Numbered from the stretch's first letter, positions 1-11,530 are shown. The stretch is 64,000 nt of DNA from Micropterix aruncella (GCA_944548615.1 OX155951.1:25704445-25768444); one strand, 5' to 3'. The notes: generated by a model from the sequence alone, not told the origin. Program-made: numbers and translations.

Positions 1-417
1 TAAATTTTAAACCTAATTTTAAGATGACATAATATCTGGGAACGACCGTGTTAATTAAACCTAAATTTTAAAAACTGTCCTTTTTAAATGTCGGTATTTG
101 ACGGCAATTAAATCCTTGAAGACTGCGGTAACATTGTAAGCAAAGGGTAAATAAAGTACAAAGGTTGCGCCGCTCATTACGAAGGTGGCTCCTCGGCCGC
201 AGCGCGCTGGTTCTCTTTACAGCGCCATTTGCGCGCAATTACCGCGCAGGCGTAGTGCAGCGTCTTTGGCGCCAATTTGCTCGCTGACTAATGGCGCGAC
301 CTCTACCACCTGTAATCGAATCGCCGGAGATCCCCACAATGTATTCGATTGTCGAGGCCATCTGAGCTATTGTGCTCTCTCGAGCCTTCTTCGGAATGTG
401 TAAAGTCGTAAACGGGA
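1..417. other. Window edge, no gene recognised
   Basis: I see no supported gene here. Bases 1-60 resemble a stretch near 35850 (shared words around 'gacat.atatctggga'), so this is probably part of a dispersed repeat. Bases 170-400 are richer in GC than the surroundings. The 72-codon open frame at 185-403 has no recognisable domain. Confidence 0.4.
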
Positions 418-688
418 TGTTATGACGTCATATAAACTATTATTGCCGTTTATTACGTCATTCATGAGTGCCCACTGCATTTTATTCGTGCATATAAAAG
501 GTACCCAAGTCAGTACTGGAACTGTGAAACTCTGGTGATAACGAAGATAATAATAAGTACACGGTCTTTCAAGTTAACTAAATCGTGGTCGTCGCTTGTT
601 ATTCTATTATTATATTTTAATTTATTTTATATAAAATCGTGCTACAATAAACATAATTCACCCAAGACTAAGTAAGTCTTATTATCCA
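418..688 (+). repeat. Possible solo LTR
   Basis: The segment begins TG and ends CA, has a TATA box (TATAAAAG, 493-500) and a polyadenylation signal (AATAAA, 646-651) in the order expected of U3-R-U5. The flanks are cggga (413-417) and ccgga (689-693), only a 4/5 match, so the target duplication is imperfect. No internal retrotransposon region and no second LTR are present. It could also be a cellular promoter fragment. Confidence 0.38.
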
Positions 689-805
689 CCGGAAAACAAT
701 TTTGCGTATCTTTTACTCTGAGAGAATAGCCTCAAATATACACTTTTTATAATGGTAGACCATTCTAAATTTTGAAAAGTAGCTGCTTAATATAATTAAT
801 TAGCA

Positions 806-2895
806 TTTTTTTTTTTTTTTTTTTATTTGTTGAGTGGGGCTTTTCTAAGGTCTTTATGAGCCTTGTAACACTGCGACCATTGCTGATCTATTGTGCTCGC
901 CACCTACTATAGTTCTGCGCTAAGCCCCGTGTCATTCAAGAACCGCAGCAGGCTTTTGGCGCCAGATTGTTTTACCTCCTCAGGTTGGAGGTAGTGACCA
1001 CCCAGGTGGTTGTATCTTTTACGCATCAGCGGGCCACACTCGCACATGAGGTGCTGGGGAGTTTCCTCTGCCCCTTGGCAGAACCTGCACATTTTTGTGT
1101 CTTTGAGCTTGAGGTTGAACATGTGTTTGTTCAGGCCACAATGCCCCGTGAGCGCCCTTACCAGTATGCGTAGATTGTTCCTATTTAGCGATAGGGCCTC
1201 ACGGGCCGTCTTACGGTCGTAAGGCTTAATGAGCGCTTTGGAATGATTCAACCCTGGCGTGTTGTTCCAGTGGTTGACGGATTGTTCTAAACACATTTGT
1301 TTGAGCATTAGGTTTGCAAGGCTTTTTGGTACGCCACAGCAGGGTTCAGGGCCGTATAACGTTCCCTTTGCTCCCGTCCTAGCAAGTTCGTCGGCTTTTT
1401 CATTTCCCTCGATTCCTGCATGGCCGGGAACCCATCTTAGTATTACCCTGTTCTTTTCGCCCAGGGAATTCAGTAGTGATATGCAGTTTTGCACTAGCTT
1501 TGAATTAATGGTATTCGAGGCTAGTGCCATAAGAGCTGCTTTGCTATCCGAGTGGATATAGATACGGTGGTTGGCGTAGTCCTTTTGGAGGTTGATATCC
1601 GCACATTCAATAATGGCGTAAACCTCCGCTTGGAATATGGAGGCGTATTTTCCCAAGTTTACACTTCTTTTGAAGTTTGGTCGCTCTCCATATATACCAC
1701 AGCCTACGTCAAGTCCCGATTTGGACCCATCAGTATACCATTTAAGGCTACCGGCCTCCCATTGCAGTTGGCTTTTTAGCCAGTCGTCTCTGGGCGGCAG
1801 TTCCACTGTAAAAAGTTTTCCAAAGTTTAGGAGTGGGAGCATGGTGTCTGATACCATGTTGAGGGTTGGATTTTCACTGACTGAGTCAAGAACTGATCTT
1901 AGTGCTTGTGAGATCCAGTTTACCTTCTCTCGGGCAGATAGCCTGTACATGCTGGCTTTCGCCACCTGTTGCAAATGAATGTGTAGGGGCGGTAAGTTCA
2001 GCAGTGCATCTAGAGCTGCTCCAGGAGTGGAGGACATTGCGCCAGTTGTCATGAGGCACGCCGTCCTTTGGATATTGTTTAGTTTGGTAATCACAGTTTT
2101 CTGGTTGGCTTTGTTGCACCATACCACCGAGGCGTACGAGATTATCGGCCTCACAATGGCAGTGTATAGCCAGTGGGAGATCTTGGGGTTAAGGCCCCAG
2201 TTTTTCCCCGCCAGTCTTCTGCTTATACCCAAAGCACTTTTAGCTTTTTGAATTGTTTTATCTAGGTGGCTGTTCCAGGTGAGTCTTTGGTCGAGCGTAA
2301 CTCCCAGATACTTTACTTCCTTGGAGAAAGGAATCTGCCTGTGGTTTAAGATTGGCATTTTTAGTCCACCTAGTTGACGTTTGTTGGTAAATGGCACGAG
2401 GACGGTCTTATCGGCGTTGACCGATAATTCGTTCTCTCTGCACCAATTGCTAACGATTGTTAACGCTTTTTGCATTATGTGTGAGATCGTGTTTTGGCAG
2501 AAGCCCCGGACAATGACTACTAGGTCATCAGCATAGCCCTGTGTGTCTATCCTGGCCTCTGCCATCCTATGCAGGAGTTGATCTATTGCAAGAGTCCATA
2601 GTAGGGGCGAGAGTACGCCTCCCTGCGGGCAGCCTCTTGTTGTGGTGACTTCAAGGTTTGTTCCGTGAAGAGCTACCTTGGCCGTGCGGTTTGAGAGCAT
2701 CGCTTTCACCCATCTGGTTGTGGTGTTGTCAACTTGTTTTGACTCTAGCCCCTTCACCAGTGATTTAATTGGGGTTTTGTCGAAGGCGCCCTCAATGTCT
2801 AAAAATGCGCATACTGCGATTTGTTTGTCTTCCAACGCCTTTTCCACTCTGTCTACTAGGTAGAGCAGAGCGGTTTCCGTGGATTTGCCTCTGCC
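806..2895 (-). mobile_element. 5'-truncated non-LTR retrotransposon with TSD
   Basis: The element lies on the minus strand. Its 3' end is a poly(A) tail, seen as a T run from about 806, followed by a short 3' UTR. The 5' end stops inside the reverse transcriptase at 2895. Both sides carry the same 11-bp word TTAATTAGCAT (796-806 and 2896-2906), which is the target-site duplication, so the boundaries are certain to within the T run. 5' truncation is the normal result of target-primed reverse transcription. Confidence 0.93.
907..2895 (-). CDS. Partial ORF2: reverse transcriptase plus RNase H, jockey/I/R1-type LINE
   Basis: The frame is open from the truncation point (2895) to a stop at 907, with no internal stop or frameshift. 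It opens with GRGKSTETALL, a conserved RT segment upstream of the GTG at 2847, so translation in the parent element started further upstream. Counted from that GTG, the RT core shows AFLDIEGAFD (14-23), RGCPQGGVLSPLLW (71-84) and the catalytic YADD (105-108). An RNase H domain follows with D373, E408, D434 and D486 all kept. Near the end, CRFC...H...C (597-604) is the usual C-terminal zinc knuckle. The endonuclease and ORF1 are missing, so the copy cannot move by itself. An intact frame with a perfect TSD suggests a young insertion. Confidence 0.93.
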   Translation of the reverse strand, partial: GRGKSTETALLYLVDRVEKALEDKQIAVCAFLDIEGAFDKTPIKSLVKGLESKQVDNTTTRWVKAMLSNRTAKVALHGTNLEVTTTRGCPQGGVLSPLLWTLAIDQLLHRMAEARIDTQGYADDLVVIVRGFCQNTISHIMQKALTIVSNWCRENELSVNADKTVLVPFTNKRQLGGLKMPILNHRQIPFSKEVKYLGVTLDQRLTWNSHLDKTIQKAKSALGISRRLAGKNWGLNPKISHWLYTAIVRPIISYASVVWCNKANQKTVITKLNNIQRTACLMTTGAMSSTPGAALDALLNLPPLHIHLQQVAKASMYRLSAREKVNWISQALRSVLDSVSENPTLNMVSDTMLPLLNFGKLFTVELPPRDDWLKSQLQWEAGSLKWYTDGSKSGLDVGCGIYGERPNFKRSVNLGKYASIFQAEVYAIIECADINLQKDYANHRIYIHSDSKAALMALASNTINSKLVQNCISLLNSLGEKNRVILRWVPGHAGIEGNEKADELARTGAKGTLYGPEPCCGVPKSLANLMLKQMCLEQSVNHWNNTPGLNHSKALIKPYDRKTAREALSLNRNNLRILVRALTGHCGLNKHMFNLKLKDTKMCRFCQGAEETPQHLMCECGPLMRKRYNHLGGHYLQPEEVKQSGAKSLLRFLNDTGLSAEL

Positions 2896-2906
2896 TTAAT
2901 TAGCAT

Positions 2907-4855
2907 AGAAATACAACGAAATGAATGCCCACAAAAAAAATATATTTAAAAAGAAGAATATAGAAACTTAAAAACTTTGACGATGATGTTGAACGGTTTT
3001 TTCTTAGCTAACCTGATAAGGTTTTTACTTATTTTATTCTATTATTTTTTTGTAAGCTTTCTAGTATATAACGGAATCATGTTGGATAATATGTAGGTAT
3101 ATTGAATAGCAAATTTGTTCTTCCGCAGAGATTTCTAAAAGAGGACAGAATAATCTCTCATTTAGCATGTGGCATTATGTTGATGCCAAGCAGAAATTTT
3201 AAAGCTGTTATTATCGAGAAAATGCATAATTATGCGGTAATAAATAATATATTTGTCAAAAGTATTATAACAATGTTTAAATAGACCAATTTCATTGTGT
3301 GTTTTAGTCCATTCTATTTATGCTTTAATATTCAGGGCCTTCAGTGCTTTAAAGGTATTCGGAATTATTATTTTAAAATTGTGTAATGTAAACCAATAAA
3401 ATTCTGTAATATGAACCAGTTCAAAAAGTTGTACCCAAAATATGACATTGTTAATTACATGATAATTGATTCCACGAGAACAACAGCAGTCTCATATGGT
3501 TGTATAAAATATAGAATTTAGCCTGAGAAATTTGGCAATGATTAAACTTAGTCGCTTAAAATGTTTATCGATTTGTGTTTCTCAGTTAAATATCTTGTCG
3601 ATTATTATTAGTTCGTTATTTTTCGTTTTCTACTTTATTTACGTTTATCAAGTTTTTGGGGATGAAATCGGAACCCATCTGAGCTATGTTACAGCAAAAG
3701 TGTCGTCTGCTTGTTTTAATATAAACAGAAACAGATGGGCACGACTAAGGTCATGTCCATTTACATCCTAAAGTCAATTATATAAATAGTTGTAATACCT
3801 ACTTACACTGTTCGACGTCTTTAATTCAGACAAGATACGCTAAACAAGGACAAGGCCAGTCTTGACAGACAGTGTTACCATACTAATAGATATTAAAATT
3901 GTGATTTCCAGGGCTTAAAGTTCTTTAATTTACTACCGGATTATATAATGTGGATAAACTCGCCTGATTTAATTAAAAATGAAGTTAGAAGGTTTTGCTG
4001 AGGATCAAAATCAGGCAATGGATTATATTAAGGCAATATTATTATATTCAGGCAATGACTTGATAGACAAATATTAATATTTTTTGATACGCTCATACAC
4101 ACCTAGCAGAAGTTCCGAGTACGTGTACGAGTACGAGAAGTTCTGAAAAGTGATTTTCATCATCACGATACGAGGAATAAATCCAATCTTCACATAAACC
4201 GACAGCGACCTAGCAAAGTGCGATACAGTTTTATTTACCAAAACTTGGTTCTTCTATAATAATATTCCAGAGCAAATTAAAAGCCTTGGAGAGGACCAAT
4301 TTAAAAGGATAATTATAAATAATTTGGTAATAAACCCAATTTATAGTATAAGGGAGTTTGAAAATTCCGAGTTTATTTACCATATTGATAATTAGTAAAA
4401 TTTGTAAAATTTTGAACATAACGGTATTATGATAGCTGACGTTCTAATTCTCATATAATTTAGTATACCTACATCTATTTATGTTTAAAAAATGCGAAGG
4501 CATATTGCTGGATTGACAATAACATTATTTTACGTTGATTATTCTACATAGAATTTGCATTTCTATTTTAATATAATATTCTCTCTTACTATCATTAGTA
4601 TATTGTAATGACATAGTATATATTGATTATTTGTAATTAGGTAATATTGAATATAATATTACAGCCATGACAACATCATCATCGTTATGTTTTTAATTAA
4701 AAAAAATTAAGCATTTCATTTTGTGACGCATCCAAGTGTAGGAATGCCTATCTACTGGAGTAGTTGATTGTATTGTATTGCATTGTATTGTATTATAAGG
4801 CCTTTTCTTCTAAACTGTGATCTCATTAAAGTATTTGAATTGAAAAGTAGCTATT
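2907..4855. other. AT-rich intergenic DNA
   Basis: No coding signal is supported. The region holds short AT-rich words, several 'ggcaat' repeats around 4010-4060, a GTACGTGTACGAGTACG stretch near 4120 and a small (ATTGT)n run near 4770-4795. Confidence 0.5.
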
Positions 4856-5060
4856 TAGAGTCTAGGTTTTAAGACTTTCATAAAATACATTTATTTTTAT
4901 AAAGTACAACTGACATCTAAAACTGAAAAATATAGGCATGACTTTCATTTATGTACCCACCTAAAACATCAAATATGAAAGTCGATATAAAATAAATGAC
5001 AGGGTTGTTTGTGATGCCGATACAAACCAAAAATAATATTACAAGTTAGTAAATCAAAAA
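4856..5060. repeat. Dispersed repeat, copy 1 of 3
   Basis: It starts 'gagtctaggttttaagac' and contains 'aaactgaaaaatatagg'. A diverged second copy lies directly downstream (5145-5345) and a third at 11389-11530. Copies 1 and 2 are about 290 bp apart in tandem. Nature unknown. Confidence 0.6.
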
Positions 5061-5144
5061 TAATATTACAATTAGTGATTATATTTTATAATCAATTTAC
5101 ATTTGTTTTCGCTTTTCGGTCTATTAGCTATTAGCTATCTATCA

Positions 5145-5345
5145 AACCCTTTCTAGGGTTTACGACCTTCATATTATAGTACATTTTTTTTTTTTTAATA
5201 TGAATAAATAAAACTGATATTTAAAACTGAAAAACATAGATAATATGACTTTGTGTAACGACCTAAAACATCGGCTGTGAGAGTCCATATAAAATTTATT
5301 GTAAGATTGTGACGGCGATTCAAACCAAAAATAATATAAACGATT
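5145..5345. repeat. Dispersed repeat, copy 2 of 3, in CLPB 3' flank
   Basis: It shares 'aactgaaaaacatag' and the 'cctaaaacatcggct' block with copy 1 and with 11389-11530. It covers the likely 3' UTR of CLPB, so the repeat may supply that gene's polyadenylation signal. Confidence 0.55.
5295..5300 (-). other. Candidate polyadenylation signal of CLPB
   Basis: AATAAA on the minus strand (TTTATT on plus), about 57 bp beyond the CLPB stop codon. Position and orientation fit, but no transcript evidence is available. Confidence 0.4.
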
Positions 5346-5357
5346 TCATTTTTAATT

Positions 5358-6456
5358 TTATTCTACAATCAGTTTGAATTCGTGTTCGCTATTCTTTTTA
5401 ATTTGTAATAATATTTCTCCTTCGTTGTTTAACGCAATCTTCAATTCTGATTCTTCTGCTAGTATTTTTTTCTCAGCTGCCAGGGCGATCTTATTTATGA
5501 CTTTACGCTCGACTTCGTATTTAATAGATCTCGCTCCATAATGTATATCATAACCCTCCGACAATTTAACTAATACCTCCTTCGTCCAATTTAAATGTAT
5601 TGAATGTCGGTCTATTGCTTTAGTAGCCCATTTTTTCAATTCGTTAGTGACTAAAGTTAGTATCTCCTCTTTTGAGAAAGGCAAAAAATAGACCATTTCA
5701 TTAATTCTGCCTAAGAATTCATCTCGGCCAAAATGCGATTTCAAAATAGGTCGCACGACGTTGTCTTTGAAGTGTCGAGAAATTTTCATGTCGTTTGTAT
5801 TTCGTAATTCGACGCCGTACATCGCTATTTCTTCACTTGCCAGGTTGCTCGTCATGACGAAAATGGATTTTTTGCATTGCACTAAATGTCCTTGTCCGTC
5901 TGTCAGTCGTCCCTCGTCGAATAATTGTAGAAGCACGGTGAGTACGTCGGGGTGTGCTTTTTCCACTTCGTCGAAGAGAACGACCGCGTCGGGCTGCAAC
6001 AACAGTGCGTTGGTCAGCTGTCCTCCGTCCGAGTAGCCGACATATCCAGGGGGTGATCCGATCAGCTTGGCCGCAGAGTGCCTCTCTTGGTACTCTGACA
6101 TGTCAATTCGTACGAAAGCGGCAGTGTTATCCCCGTGCAAGTAACGAGCCAGCCGCTTGGCGAGTTCCGTCTTTCCGATCCCGGAACTGCCCAGGAACAG
6201 AAAGACGAGAGGGTGATCGTCGTCCGCCCAGCCGTTGTCTTTGCGCCGTATGGCACCTTCGACTGCAGCTATGGCACTCTTCTGCCCAACCATATACTTC
6301 CCAATTTCTTCTCTTTTTTCACTCCCGGGACCGACCATCGTACGGCGAGGAAAATTTCGACTTATTCTCTTCGAAGCTTGTCGCTTTTTAATTTGGCCAA
6401 GTTTACGTCTTCTTTGACGACTCGACACGATTTTAGTATTATCAGGATGCGAAGGC
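5358..6456 (-). CDS. CLPB: CLPB homologue (SKD3), C-terminal AAA+ exon
   Basis: CLPB is a mitochondrial AAA+ disaggregase that uses ATP to solubilise aggregated proteins of the intermembrane space. Counted from the GTG at 6428, the exon encodes Walker A GSSGIGKT (80-87), pore loop GSPPGYVGY (124-132), Walker [10 protein letters not shown] (149-157), sensor 1 TSN (193-195) and sensor 2 GAR (298-300), followed by the ClpB C-terminal D2-small domain. The run [20 protein letters not shown] and [15 protein letters not shown] stretch fit animal CLPB closely. The frame continues above the GTG to an acceptor, a T-rich tract ending attcaag at 6457, so the exon starts at 6456 in phase 1 and GTG is not the real start. 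The ankyrin repeats and mitochondrial presequence must lie in upstream exons that I could not find. All catalytic residues are present, so this is probably a working gene. Confidence 0.9.
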
Positions 6457-6460
6457 CTTG

Positions 6461-7890
6461 AATTAAAAAAAAGGAATGTTATTCAATTTATTGCAAAGTC
6501 CTTAACTATTTATTTGCCGTAGTTTCCCACCGGCCACTTTGAACTTGGAAAATTTCCGTTTGTGTTGAAAATCCAAATTAAAATAAATATTAATTCTAAA
6601 CCATGCTTTATTATTACTTTTTCAAAATCAGCCATTTATTTGTCTGTCGGTATTCAGTATTTATTAGTCAATTTATTTATTCAGAATATACAATAAAGCA
6701 TGAATAATAAATTAAAGCTAGTTATCGCATTTTATAATTCGTCAGTTGCTAGTAATATATTGATATAGATATACAACTAATCAAGTAGAAATATTAATTT
6801 GACAGTAGCATTGACTAAAGTCGGCTTTACACGGCAGACAAAAAAAAACGGAACTTATTCCATGTGCATGTACATAGGTACATGGGTACCTATTCATATA
6901 AAATAAATAATTATTATAAAAATATTATCAATCATCTTATTCACTCTATTCAAAAATAATCACATAATAGAATCAAAACAAAATTAGAAAAAAACAGCAT
7001 ATGTAGATGGTCAGGTATGTTCCGTTGAACATTGTAATCTTCAGGTATATTAAATATTAAATTCATAATATCATTTATGTTGTTGTTGTTGTCAAATGAG
7101 GTTTTATGTTTTTTTATAAAAATAAGTCGTATGTTAAATATTGGCATTATTTTAGAATATTAGGTCCTGTGACGGCGTTATCCATTAATATCCATATCAA
7201 ATACAGATCATGCAGTCTGGCACAGCAGTTTAGGCAAATGTCTAATATTAAGAACTATAAATTACTATGAAGAAGCTCGCGATTATACAACCGAGCCTGG
7301 TTAATCGCTCTTCATCACTGCTTATGTACAACAATGCGAGACCCCACAATTTGTTTTTGTCACCCATGGTTCTCTCCTTTGCTCCAGCAGACTTACCTAC
7401 TATTTTGTAGAAATTTTGATATTTTTGTACAGAGGACAAAAAAAACTCCAAAGAGTGAGTGAAAACGCCTTCAAAGCTTTATAGCAGATACATAAACCAA
7501 CCACAAATAGAATGGTAAAACTGAATAGATAATGGAGGTCAATTTTGATTAATTGAATATATACATTTATTTCATACGAAATATATTGTATTTAATTTCT
7601 TTTATAGAACGGCAACTTGAAGACCTAACCGATTTAAATAATCAAGAGGGCTTTCAGTTATAACATTACTGTATCTTCAATATTTTTGAAATACAATTTT
7701 AGAACTACAAACAGTTTTTCAGCATACTTAAGTGATATATAAAATAAGTTTAAACTTACTTATTACTGGACAACGGTGGAGTTTCCATAGTATTACCTAA
7801 AAATATAAATTTTTAATCAAAATACCTATAATTTTCGTGCGGGTCCAAATTTTGTTTTTCTTTTGACATCGAATTTATTTGAAATATATG
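6461..7890. other. AT-rich DNA, possibly CLPB intron
   Basis: This would be intronic if CLPB continues upstream. I find no ankyrin-repeat exon here. The stretch 7260-7450 contains 'ttgtacataagcag' on the minus strand, which recurs in part near 27800 on the plus strand, so it is probably a repeat. Confidence 0.4.
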
Positions 7891-7896
7891 TTACAG

Positions 7897-8140
7897 CTCG
7901 CATATACGTACAGTTTCCTCGGCACATTTGAAAATTTTATGTATGCTGCGATGAGATATATTTATTTATGAGGTCCAACATACTTCCAAGATATTTCAAC
8001 CTTCCCATGATTTGACTACACAGCTTTTTTATCTTTACCCGAGCGTCGCAAGAAAATGTGTCCAATTTATGGCTGTTTGCTAAGCTGATGGAAATCGCTT
8101 GTTGTCTTTGGATATCAGCATTCAGCATTAGTGGTTTACG
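7897..8140. repeat. Dispersed repeat, copy A
   Basis: It begins 'ctcgcatatacgt' and includes 'gtccaatttatgg' and 'tgttgtctttggatatcagc'. A clear second copy in the same orientation is at 11855-12097, about 3.96 kb away. Each has partial open frames on the minus strand, but indels break any shared frame and I recognise no domain. Confidence 0.7.
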
Positions 8141-8199
8141 AGTTTGAAAATTATAATGCAAATAAATTGTCTCAGGTACTCGTATATAGCCAATGCCTA

Positions 8200-9084
8200 G
8201 AACAACAACGTATTGTATATCGATTTATAAAGACCAAAAAATATAAGACAGTATATATATATAATACCGTTTATAAACCATATCTTTGAAGAAATTACAC
8301 CCCTTTCTATATCTTCAGAAAGGGTTCTATATCTACATATATGCTGGAGACTGTCCACCACCTTCATAAGTCGAAATAGATAATAGCGAAACAAGTGCCA
8401 GTATTCAATGATATGATATGCGAAACAAGGACATGACAGATTTTCATCCTTCGAAAGAGGCAGCAAGAACAATCGTGTCGCCCTTGCCGTCCTTTCGTTT
8501 TTAAACTACAAATAATTACCTGTCAATATCTTCGTGCCTGAAATTGCGATTTTCGCCACACCAAAACCAACGTATCGAAAAAATACCTAAACAAGCACCA
8601 TTACGAAAAACGGAATAAGTTTAAGTTTTACGACACAGTATTAAAGCACATAAACAGGATTACAAAACAGTGGTAAGTATCGAGGTCTATTTTTTTTCAT
8701 TTGCTGCAGGACCGTGTTAGGCAAATTGACGAACCTAAAATATTTAAAAATAAGGTTGGGAAATTAGTTAGAAATTTTATTGACTTTTTACAATACTCTT
8801 TATTTATATTATTTTGGAAAATGTAATCTATTTTTTGGGACGTTACTTTGGATTACTGATTTCGTGTTTTTTTAATTAGTTTTTTTTAATGTTTTATTCT
8901 ACATTTTATTATTTTTTTAATCTTTTTTAATGCCTATTATGCAGGAGTTATTCCTATATCTTGAGTGTTTTAATTGTTTTTTTAGTTTAATTAAATTTTT
9001 TACCCTTTTTTACGTGGTGGTGGTTTAATTCTCGCAATATAAATAATAATCGTACTTCATGGGATCATTTTACCGTTTTAAACA
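8200..9084. other. AT-rich DNA, no gene seen
   Basis: T-rich and A-rich runs dominate (8690-9010). The 91-codon open frame at 8197-8472 on the minus strand has no recognisable motif. Confidence 0.45.
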
Positions 9085-9190
9085 TTAGGAATGCGCCGAA
9101 TAAGGGTTCAACGGAATACGAATATTCGGCAAAATATTTGGTCCAAAATATACCGAACTGAATATTTGGCCGAATGATTCGCTTTTATTT

Positions 9191-9438
9191 TTTTATGAGA
9201 ATTTATTAGATCGCCATTTAAGTCCTTTAACATGGTGGGCAAAAAAACAAGGAAGATATGGACACATAGCTATTTTAGCCAGAAATTTCTTATTATCTCC
9301 GGCTACGTTTGTGTATAGCGAACGATTATTTCCCGAAGCAGGAAATATTTATAAATAAAAAAGAAATAGATTGCTACCTCACAGGGCAGAGAGTCTAGTT
9401 TTTCTACATCATAATTTAAAACTCTTAAATTATAAATA
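9191..9438 (+). pseudogene. hAT transposase dimerisation domain, broken
   Basis: The plus frame reads the typical hATC pattern: PLTWWAKKQGRYGHIAILAR, then LLSPATFVYSERLFPEAG, a stop codon after GNIYK, then KRNRLLPHRAESLVFLHHNL. These are the conserved blocks of the C-terminal dimerisation region of hAT transposases. The in-frame stop and absence of the upstream catalytic region make it a non-functional remnant. Confidence 0.85.
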
Positions 9439-9476
9439 TTAATCACTTATGTTTGTTAACTTCATAACTTGACTAA

Positions 9477-9885
9477 AGAGGTGTCAATACTAGAAATAAA
9501 AATAAACTTGCTGACCATAAAAGTCGACTCTCCAAAACCACAAAATCATTCGAAGGGCAATGTATACGCTTCTACAATAAAGTCCCAGTAAAAATGCAAA
9601 ATTTATCTGTGATACAATTTAAGTCATTTATTAAGAAAAAGCTGTACTCAAAGGGCTACTATAAAATAAGTGATTATCTAGACGACAAAGACCCTTGGAA
9701 ATAAAATAATTACTTCGATTATTAATATCACGTTATATATCACAATAATTTGTTATAATGTCACAATATCTTAATTTTTTATCATTTATGTATGTTTGTA
9801 CCTATGCATTATTGACTTCAAAAAGTTACGATTTCGTACTATTTTGAATAAAAAACTTATGATTATGATTATGATTATGATTAGC
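9477..9885 (+). pseudogene. 3' end of a jockey/CR1-like LINE with ATTATG tail
   Basis: The frame from 9477 to the stop at 9702-9704 encodes the very C-terminus of a LINE ORF2, including GQCIRFYNKVPVKMQNL, FKSFIKKKLYSKGYYK and DYLDDKDPW. This pattern closes many insect non-LTR polymerases. A 3' UTR follows, ending in an (ATTATG)n run at about 9858-9881 that serves as the tail. Everything upstream is missing, as expected from 5' truncation. It is nested in the hAT relic. Confidence 0.75.
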
Positions 9886-10363
9886 CTTGACTTTTCACAG
9901 ATCATTGTATGATGTTAAATGTTGAACAAAGTGACGACTTTGTTAAATTGTAACTAAAATATTTTATAAAACTTGGTGATTCCAGCTACTGGTAAATTTT
10001 ATTTGGCGGATATTGTTTTAAAATGTATGACCTAAAATTTTTTATTTTATAGATTTGTAAATGGTAATTAGAGAACCTGCTCTTTTGTTAGAAACGAAAA
10101 ACGTTGATTAAATTAAAATAAAACTTGAAAAATGTTGACTAAATGACGATTAAACAACATTATTAATGTTTCAATTACAAATACTATGTACAGGTGTCAG
10201 ATTAAAGACTTTTAAAAATATAATAACTCTTAAAATATCACTATTTAAATGTTCGGTAATTATTCGGCAAACTAACCGAATATTCGGCCGAATACGAACA
10301 TTAAAAAATAAGCCGAATATACCGAATGTGAATATTCGGCCGAACATTTGGAGCACCATTAGT

Positions 10364-11044
10364 TTACATACATTTTAAAGTGTCACATAGTATAATAATT
10401 TATTTTGTGATAAACAATTTTTATTTAGTTTTTAAATTTATGACATTTATGACTTTTGGTAATTTTTCATATTATTTTTTTATTAAATTTGTATTGTATT
10501 TAGTGCGTTATGTAGTGGATTATTTGGTATTGGTATATTTGACATTTTATACAAGACATTTAATATATTTTGGTTTCCTATTTCATTTTTAACCGTCAAT
10601 TTCCGTCTTTAGTTATCTCTGTTTTGACTTTGTTTTCAATGTCTATTCATTTCATTTATTATTATTATAATTTATTATATTTTTTATTACAAATTGTTAT
10701 TAATATTATTCTTTTTTATCCGTTAAATTTAGATGGTTTTCTGGTTCTTCTTTTGCTCTGAAAAATAATATTTCTTAGGATCATTGCAAAAAAAAATAAT
10801 AATTGTTTTCATACATTAATTGTTTTCATACACGTGTCACTAGTGTAATTTACTATTTTGGTTGGTTGGTAATGTGTTACGTAATTCATCATACAATTTG
10901 TTGTATTCCTTTGAAGTTAATTAAACTAAGCTTAAACTGACAAGTTTGGCCAGACCCTTTGCCACTAATAGATATCGAACTAGTGAAAGGTTTTGAAGCT
11001 TAAAACTCTTTAATTTAATACGGACTACATAAGACAGACAGTTT
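10364..11044. other. AT-rich DNA, no gene seen
   Basis: Very T-rich from 10380 to 10760. The hydrophobic open frames here (Phe/Tyr/Leu-rich) are what AT-rich DNA gives by chance. Confidence 0.5.
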
Positions 11045-11233
11045 GCCCAATTGAGTTTCTTTGTGAACTAAAACTAGTTCAAGCGAACGAGATCTTTGGT
11101 GGATCTTTGGTGGGTAGTTTTAATGCGAAAAAGTGACAACCTTTCATTTCACGTTCTGCTGTAGCGTATTGCCCTGTCTTGTTCACACAAACTAATTTCC
11201 GATTTTAGTTCACAAAGAAACGCAATCGAGCCC
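11045..11233. mobile_element. Short MITE, family with GATTGCGTTTC termini
   Basis: The ends are inverted copies of one another (TTTCTTTGTGAACTAAAA on the left, its complement on the right, then cgcaatcgag). A longer relative is at 18739-19028. No coding capacity. Confidence 0.7.
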
Positions 11234-11388
11234 AGTAGATCACCACATTAGAAAATTTTCGTCGTGGATCAATTTATTAATATATAGTCAATAACTTGCT
11301 AGTAAATTATTATTATTATTTTTATTTCATAGACCCTTTAATCCTGCAATCCCATTAAAATAGCTGGCTTGATGAGGAGGTATTAAGA

Positions 11389-11530
11389 TTCTAGGTTTTA
11401 AGACTTTCATAATGTTACATTGATTTCAATAAGCTTTATCAACAAATAAGACTGAAATTGGTAACTGAAAAACATAGGATGACTTTCATTTTGTGTACTT
11501 AAAATATTGGCTTTTGGGGTCGATGTCTTC
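11389..11530. repeat. Dispersed repeat, copy 3 of 3
   Basis: It starts 'ttctaggttttaagac', like copy 1 at 4862, and shares the 'aactgaaaaacatagg' block with the CLPB 3' flank. It adjoins a 126-codon minus frame (11407-11787) with no recognisable domain. Confidence 0.6.

Larger units (their letters stand above)
9085..10363 (+). mobile_element. hAT transposon relic
   Basis: Both ends carry clusters of the subterminal word 'gaatattcggc' in inverted arrangement (9117-9175 and 10265-10350). A decayed hAT C-terminal dimerisation domain lies inside. A LINE 3' fragment (9477-9885) is nested within. Exact ends and target duplication are not resolved. Confidence 0.65.

Noticed and set aside
185..403. 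72-codon open frame in a GC-rich patch
   Set aside because: No domain, no splice or promoter context; length expected by chance in GC-rich DNA.
10380..10761. Hydrophobic plus-strand frames resembling membrane proteins
   Set aside because: AT-rich DNA gives Phe/Tyr/Leu/Ile-rich frames by chance; no conserved features.
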